Assembly (NCBI GenBank): GCA_023417935.1
Contig: JAEZDY010000023.1
Span: forward strand, 62,001 to 126,000
Length of the DNA stretch: 64,000 nt
Origin: Bacteroidota bacterium
Lineage (GTDB): Bacteria > Bacteroidota > Bacteroidia > Bacteroidales > Lentimicrobiaceae
Direction of reading: 5' to 3'
This document shows positions 59,933 to 64,000 of this stretch, one piece after another (the stretch's first letter is position 1; the number at the start of each line of letters is the position of its first letter). The position numbers and the translations under genes were made by a program. The notes below the pieces were generated by a model, which saw only the letters and a program-made list of their open reading frames with translations, searched no databases and had not been told where the DNA came from.

Positions 59933-60289
59933 TTAGTCTGTGAACTTGTCAGCGTATTGTGCGACTTCAGAAGCAATCTGCCTGTTAAATTCAAATGCGA
60001 GTGTTTGGTAGTTCACTGCATCTACTATTGTACCAATAAAACAAAGTCCGACAGTGAAGAAATAGAGAATTCCCATACCTATCTGATTCAAAAGAAACCT
60101 ATGGATTCCCGCAATCCCTAATAAGCCAGCCAAACAAGTTAGAAGGACTAGTTGTGGGTCACGCCTTCTGGAACGGTAGATAGCCGCAAAATGCATAGCT
60201 TGCTTATCATTATAATCCTTGATTAACATTTGAACGTGGTTTAATTCCATACCTTGAATTTCTGGTAGATGTAACAGTGCATTTGCCAT
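59933..60289 (-). CDS. TM2 domain membrane protein
   Basis: A 118-residue membrane protein with the TM2 pattern: a pair of helices, LVLLTCLAGLLGIAGIHRFLL followed by GMGILYFFTVGLCFIGTIVD. The soluble N-terminal part (about 1-45) is predicted helical. Function unknown; TM2 proteins are widespread. It lies 66 bp after the DUF2752 gene on the same strand, a common pairing in Bacteroidota. Confidence 0.85.
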   Translation of the reverse strand: MANALLHLPEIQGMELNHVQMLIKDYNDKQAMHFAAIYRSRRRDPQLVLLTCLAGLLGIAGIHRFLLNQIGMGILYFFTVGLCFIGTIVDAVNYQTLAFEFNRQIASEVAQYADKFTD

Positions 60290-60355
60290 TTTCTGATTTT
60301 TTTAATGTGAAAAACTATAGTGACTTGTTATTCTATATATTACAGGAGGTTACTC

Positions 60356-60679
60356 TTATACGGATTGTTTACTGGTGAAACTTTTATTCAAAATGTTATA
60401 TTTAATTAACTCGAATATCCTAAATATTAAGATGAAAACAGCAGCTATCCCAAGTGGATGTGACCTTAACGATGCAACAATGTTACCCTGGAAGAACCAT
60501 GAAATAGAATGCCCTAATCCACATCCTGGACAAAAATCGAGTCCCGAAGCTTTGAGGGGACAAAGACTCATGTGACTATCAGTAGGTGGAAAAAAAGCAA
60601 GAAGAATAAGAGCAGTTATCCATATTGAAAGCTCAAAGTACCTGAAAAAAAACAAACTGACAACCTTCTGAAAAGTCAT
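60356..60679 (-). CDS. DUF2752 membrane protein
   Basis: A 107-residue membrane protein with a DUF2752 core: FFPPTDSHMSLCPLKAS and the motif FCPGCGLGHSISWFF (CPxCGxGxS). About two or three membrane helices. The Cys pair may hold a disulfide or metal; function unknown. The start is ATG 60679; an in-frame GTG at 60706 would add nine polar residues and is less likely. Precedes the TM2 gene, likely the same transcript. Confidence 0.8.
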   Translation of the reverse strand: MTFQKVVSLFFFRYFELSIWITALILLAFFPPTDSHMSLCPLKASGLDFCPGCGLGHSISWFFQGNIVASLRSHPLGIAAVFILIFRIFELIKYNILNKSFTSKQSV

Positions 60680-60815
60680 ATTGTTACTCTTGTTTTGAAT
60701 GTGCACAATTTTGCTGCATCCTTGGTCAATAGTTTAGACGTTGATTCTTACTGTGGGTTACAAAATTTAATTAAAAATAAATGGCTCTGACACGATCTAT
60801 AACCTTGTAAAACTT

Positions 60816-60823
60816 CAAATATA
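60816..60823 (-). promoter_or_regulatory. Candidate promoter of the DUF2752-TM2 unit
   Basis: TATATTTG on the minus strand, 137 bp upstream of the ATG; no TTTG at 19-21 bp. Confidence 0.35.
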
Positions 60824-60856
60824 AAAAAATAGAATACCCAGGTTGGAGATGTCAAA

Positions 60857-60872
60857 TATTTTTGTAATTTTG
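60857..60872 (+). promoter_or_regulatory. Paired -7 elements of fusA
   Basis: TATTTTTG (60857-60864) and TAATTTTG (60865-60872) are adjacent -7 matches; the leader to the fusA ATG would be about 125 nt. Confidence 0.5.
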
Positions 60873-60930
60873 CCGGCCATTTCAGGGTATCATTTTATCC
60901 TTCCCTTTGGAAATTTTACTATTATATCTT

Positions 60931-60967
60931 TCTGAAAATCAAAAGTTTTGATAGATTGTTTTTCAGA
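60931..60967 (+). promoter_or_regulatory. Nested hairpin in the fusA leader
   Basis: TCTGAAAA (60931-60938) pairs with TTTTCAGA (60960-60967). Inside, TCAAAA (60939-60944) pairs with TTTTGA (60946-60951), leaving an asymmetric bulge. It ends 33 bases before the start codon. Possible translational control of the elongation factor. Confidence 0.4.
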
Positions 60968-61000
60968 TGAAATCAAATTTAAAGCTAATTTATCAATTAG

Positions 61001-63082
61001 ATGCAAACAATTAAATTAAGAAATATCGGAATCGCTGCCCATATTGATGCAGGCAAGACAACCACCACTGAGCGCTTACTATTCTTTACTGGCGTAAACA
61101 GGAAAGTAGGTGAAGTACATGATGGTCAAGCTACCATGGACTTCATGAAACAAGAGCAGGAACGTGGAATTACAATAGCATCAGCAGCCATTACATGTTC
61201 ATGGAATGATTATCAGATAAATATAATAGATACTCCCGGGCACGTAGATTTCACAGTAGAAGTTGAACGATCACTCAGGGTTATTGATGGAATGGTTGCT
61301 CTGTTTTGTGCTGTTGGTGGAGTAGAACCTCAGAGCGAAACTGTTTGGAATCAGGCAGAAAGATATAAAGTTCCAAGAGTTGCATTTGTTAATAAAATTG
61401 ACAGAACCGGAGCTGATTTCTATGAGGTGGTTAATCAAATGAACCAAAACCTTGATGCTCGTGCTCTTGCATTTCAAATTCCTGTAGGTCAAGAGGAAGA
61501 GTTTGAATCTTTGATTGACTTGATTCTAATGAAGGTATATACATTTGATGGGAAAGAGACTGTTATTAGTGAAATTCCTGACCAACTGAAAGAGAAAGCG
61601 TTTCAGTACCGCCAGTTAATCATTGAAAAAGTTGCTGAATTCAATGAAGAAATTCTGGAATTTTACCTTGAAGACAAGGAGGTACCATTAGAACTTCTCA
61701 AATCAGCCTGTCGTGATGCTACACTGAAACTTCTTATAACACCTGTATTCTGCGGTGCTTCTTATAAAAACAAGGGCATTACACAATTATTGGATGCTAT
61801 TGTAGATTATCTTCCTTCTCCCATTGATAAAGGTGCAGTTATAGGAATGGACATTGATGACCATGATAAAGCTCGCCAACGCAACCCATCACCTAAAGAG
61901 CCATTCTCAGGTTTAGCTTTTAAGCTAATACACGACCCATACGTGGGCCAACAAACTTTTGTTAGAATTTATTCTGGGACTGTTAAAAACGGCATGCAGA
62001 TCATGAATTCAACGAAAGGCAAACCAGAGCGTATTGGACGAATCTTAAAGATTCATGCTAAGGATCGTGAAGAAGTCCATGAGGCAGGCCCCGGTGATAT
62101 TGTGGCATTTATCGGTTTAAAATACACCAAAACAGGTGATACGTTATGTGATATGGATCATCAGTTGCATCTCGAATCAATTCACATTCCACCAAGTGTT
62201 ATCGAATTAAAGATTAACCCTGCAAGCCGTAAGGATCAGGGAAAATTGGGTGAAGCTCTTTCAAAATTAGTAAATGAAGACCCTTCATTCCATGCTAGAT
62301 TTGATGAAGAAACTGAAGAAACTGTAATTGCGGGAATGGGTGAATTGCATCTTGAGATTCTGGTAGATCGTTTGAAACATGAGTTTGGCATTGAAGTAGT
62401 GGTTGGCGAACCATCAGTTGCATTCAGGGAGACAATAACTCAGGAGATTGAAGTTGAATACCGCCATTCTAAACAAACCGGTGGAAAAGGACAGTTCGCT
62501 CAGACATACCTTCGCATGGAACCCAATGAAGGCAAAGGGTATGAGTTTATTGATAAAATTAAAGGTGGAGCAATACCAGCTGAGTATATATCATCTGTTA
62601 ACAAAGGAATTACAAAAACACTTGCAGATGGTGTCCTTGCCGGATTCCCTGTTGTAGACGTTAAAGTTGTTCTACTTGACGGTCAGTTCCACCCTGTTGA
62701 CTCATCGGATTTTGCTTTCCAAATATGCTCATCTATATGTTTCAAGCAAGGTTTTATGAAAGCTGCTCCAGTTTTACTTGAACCAGTAATGAAAATTGAA
62801 ATAAATACACCTGATGATTATATTGGGGACATTGTGGGTAATCTTAATAAACGACGTGGGAAAATTGAAAGTATGCGCCGTCATCGTAAGGGATCTCAGA
62901 AACTGAATGGATACGTTCCTCTGATGGAGATGTTTGGTTATGCAACTTCTTTAAGAAACCTCTCGAGCGGTAGAGCAAACTATTCAATGGAATTCTACCA
63001 ATATATGCCTGTTACAAGAGCAGTTCAGGAGGAAGCACTAAAAAAGATTGCAGAAAAGAAACGGCAGGAAGCCGCACGGTAA
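61001..63082 (+). CDS. fusA: Elongation factor G (stand-alone gene)
   Basis: Ribosomal translocase GTPase, 693 residues. The G domain is complete: AHIDAGKT (13-20), GITIASAAI, DTPGHVDF and NKIDRTG. Later domains include GLAFKLIHDPYVGQQTFVRI (II), GEALSKLVNEDPSFHARFDE (III), RHSKQTGGKGQFAQTYLR (IV) and GDIVGNLNKRRGKIESM (V). It is not in the str operon (no rpsL, rpsG or tuf beside it), so it may be a second EF-G paralogue or the sole copy relocated. The GTPase motifs are intact, unlike the GTPase-lacking EF-G2 described in Bacteroides. A hairpin terminator follows. Confidence 0.93.
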   Translation: MQTIKLRNIGIAAHIDAGKTTTTERLLFFTGVNRKVGEVHDGQATMDFMKQEQERGITIASAAITCSWNDYQINIIDTPGHVDFTVEVERSLRVIDGMVALFCAVGGVEPQSETVWNQAERYKVPRVAFVNKIDRTGADFYEVVNQMNQNLDARALAFQIPVGQEEEFESLIDLILMKVYTFDGKETVISEIPDQLKEKAFQYRQLIIEKVAEFNEEILEFYLEDKEVPLELLKSACRDATLKLLITPVFCGASYKNKGITQLLDAIVDYLPSPIDKGAVIGMDIDDHDKARQRNPSPKEPFSGLAFKLIHDPYVGQQTFVRIYSGTVKNGMQIMNSTKGKPERIGRILKIHAKDREEVHEAGPGDIVAFIGLKYTKTGDTLCDMDHQLHLESIHIPPSVIELKINPASRKDQGKLGEALSKLVNEDPSFHARFDEETEETVIAGMGELHLEILVDRLKHEFGIEVVVGEPSVAFRETITQEIEVEYRHSKQTGGKGQFAQTYLRMEPNEGKGYEFIDKIKGGAIPAEYISSVNKGITKTLADGVLAGFPVVDVKVVLLDGQFHPVDSSDFAFQICSSICFKQGFMKAAPVLLEPVMKIEINTPDDYIGDIVGNLNKRRGKIESMRRHRKGSQKLNGYVPLMEMFGYATSLRNLSSGRANYSMEFYQYMPVTRAVQEEALKKIAEKKRQEAAR

Positions 63083-63086
63083 TCAC

Positions 63087-63115
63087 AAAAAGCCTCTTCA
63101 TTGAGGCTTTTTTTT
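63087..63115 (+). terminator. Intrinsic terminator after fusA
   Basis: AAAAAGCCTC (63087-63096), TTCATT loop, GAGGCTTTTT (63103-63112), then further T residues. Confidence 0.9.
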
Positions 63116-63334
63116 ATAATCTCAAACCATCAGCTTCTAAAAACCAATTTATCTTGCGATAATATAGCCTCTTCTTGATTTTAATACCTGGTACAGGAAT
63201 TCAGACTTTTGCCTATTATGTTACTTATAGGATAAATGACCCGAAAAGAACTACTATTTGAACCTTATTTAAAGATACTTTAAGTCTACGACCCAATAAG
63301 TTCAGATATTTTGTTTCTTTGCTAAAAAAATGAA

Positions 63335-64000
63335 ATGAACATCCTTTTACTTGGTTCAGGTGGTCGGGAACACACTTTAGCATGGAAATTATCTAAGAGC
63401 AAACTGTGTAATAAGTTATATATAGCCCCCGGAAACGCAGGAACAATTGAATATGGGGAAAATGTTTCAATAGACCCTAACGACTTTGATGCAATAAGTC
63501 ATTTTAGCATTCTTAATAATATCAGTCTTGTAGTCGTTGGCCCGGAAGAACCTTTGGTTAATGGGATTTATGATTTCTTTAAAAGTAAGGAACAATTAAA
63601 TCATATTTCAATACTTGGACCATCGAGAGAAGGTGCACAGTTGGAAGGTAGCAAGCATTTTGCTAAAGATTTTATGTATAGACATGGTATTCCAACTGCA
63701 GCATATAAAACTTTCAATAGGGAGCAAATTAATGATGCAGCTGCATTCCTTAGTTCTCTGAAACCACCTTATGTGATTAAGGCTAATGGACTGGCAGCAG
63801 GTAAGGGAGTAGTGATTGTTGATGAATACGAAGAAGCTCTTGAGCAAGTAAAAGATATGTTATTGAATAAGAGATTTGGCGCTGCTTCGGATACAATTGT
63901 TATTGAAGAATTCCTGAAAGGTATCGAGCTTTCAGTCTTTGTGCTAACCGATGGTAAAGAATGGGTTCTCCTCCCGGAAGCAAAAGATTATAAACGCATT
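63335..64000 (+). CDS. purD: Phosphoribosylamine-glycine ligase, 5' part (truncated by window end)
   Basis: Second step of purine synthesis: joins glycine to phosphoribosylamine with ATP. The ATG at 63335 starts MNILLLGSGGREHTLAWKLS, the standard GARS N-terminus; an ATG five bases earlier is out of frame. Then come IAPGNAGT, VVVGPEEPLVNGI, SKHFAKDFMYRHGIPTA and the ATP-grasp part YVIKANGLAAGKGVVIV. The visible 222 codons stop at the window edge in frame, about half the usual length. It begins 252 bp after fusA. Confidence 0.95.
   Translation, partial: MNILLLGSGGREHTLAWKLSKSKLCNKLYIAPGNAGTIEYGENVSIDPNDFDAISHFSILNNISLVVVGPEEPLVNGIYDFFKSKEQLNHISILGPSREGAQLEGSKHFAKDFMYRHGIPTAAYKTFNREQINDAAAFLSSLKPPYVIKANGLAAGKGVVIVDEYEEALEQVKDMLLNKRFGAASDTIVIEEFLKGIELSVFVLTDGKEWVLLPEAKDYKRI

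Larger units (their letters stand above)
60680..61000. other. 321-bp divergent region between DUF2752 and fusA genes
   Basis: Contains the DUF2752-direction element TATATTTG on the minus strand (60823-60816), the fusA-direction elements TATTTTTG (60857-60864) and TAATTTTG (60865-60872), and a nested hairpin in the fusA leader (60931-60967). No gene seen. Confidence 0.5.

Noticed and set aside
63608..63847. Minus-strand ORF opposite purD
   Set aside because: Shadow of the purD ATP-grasp region.

Overview
The window comes from a Bacteroidota chromosome, most likely class Bacteroidia. The evidence is consistent: start sites are preceded by the TAnnTTTG promoter element (often with TTTG about 20 bp upstream) and A-rich leaders instead of strong Shine-Dalgarno sites; there is a C-terminal type IX secretion tail; feoA and feoB are fused; and several families typical of the phylum occur (DUF5686, DUF5606, DUF5063, DUF4256, VF530). 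Base composition looks even, and I see no insertion sequence, prophage, rRNA, tRNA or CRISPR array. Genus-level placement is not possible from this sequence alone. Proteins of the DUF438, DUF1858/DUF2249 and hemerythrin type suggest a facultative or anaerobic lifestyle with exposure to O2 or NO (inference).

Layout. 1-5.4 kb: the end of aconitase, a secreted SagB-type nitroreductase, a beta-helix lipoprotein, sucD and mnmE, so two TCA-cycle genes lie close together. 5.4-10.4 kb: a repeat-rich area with a hemerythrin protein, a DUF4256 protein, a TSUP transporter, a DUF438-hemerythrin-PAS protein and a DUF1858-DUF2249 protein. 10.4-14.5 kb: a very large type IX secreted repeat protein. 15-19 kb: an MFS transporter followed by a trifunctional acyl-activating enzyme/ACP/acyltransferase, which resembles the enterobacterial lplT-aas pair with its domains permuted. 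19-26.7 kb: threonine ammonia-lyase, a Fur/PerR-like regulator with dps, endonuclease IV, a response regulator facing a degenerate histidine kinase, an SBF-like transporter, trmD and rplS. 27-33 kb: a BamA-like barrel protein, DUF5063, nth, bcp, recA and a TPR lipoprotein. 33-37 kb: an iron operon (feoAB, an M50-like membrane protein, a FeoB-associated Cys-rich protein, an orphan Hpt protein) behind a possible Fur box. 37-44 kb: lipoproteins, an HI0933-like flavoprotein, VF530, a single-domain response regulator and a DUF5686 outer-membrane protein. 44-49.5 kb: three glycosidase genes on one strand (GH144-like, GH43-like, GH3), possibly for beta-1,2-glucan. 49.7-57.9 kb: small membrane proteins, an ECF sigma factor, uvrA, a hybrid kinase, a glycosyltransferase and DUF5606. 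58-64 kb: pyrK-pyrD, TM2 and DUF2752 membrane proteins, a stand-alone elongation factor G and the start of purD.

Functional links. DNA repair is well represented (nfo, nth, recA, uvrA), beside peroxide and iron defence (PerR-like, dps, bcp). Signalling parts are scattered: a HK-REC-REC hybrid, an orphan Hpt inside the iron operon, two single-REC proteins, and a kinase-like protein whose phospho-acceptor His is replaced by Asn. The most unusual items are that degenerate kinase, the Hpt gene embedded in the iron operon, the permuted acyl-activating fusion, a strong hairpin that ends exactly at the start codon of a small protein next to an ECF sigma gene, and two intergenic tandem repeats with an 11-bp (one helical turn) period.

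All positions and motifs were read by eye. No database search, alignment or folding program was run, so family names rest on recognised motifs.
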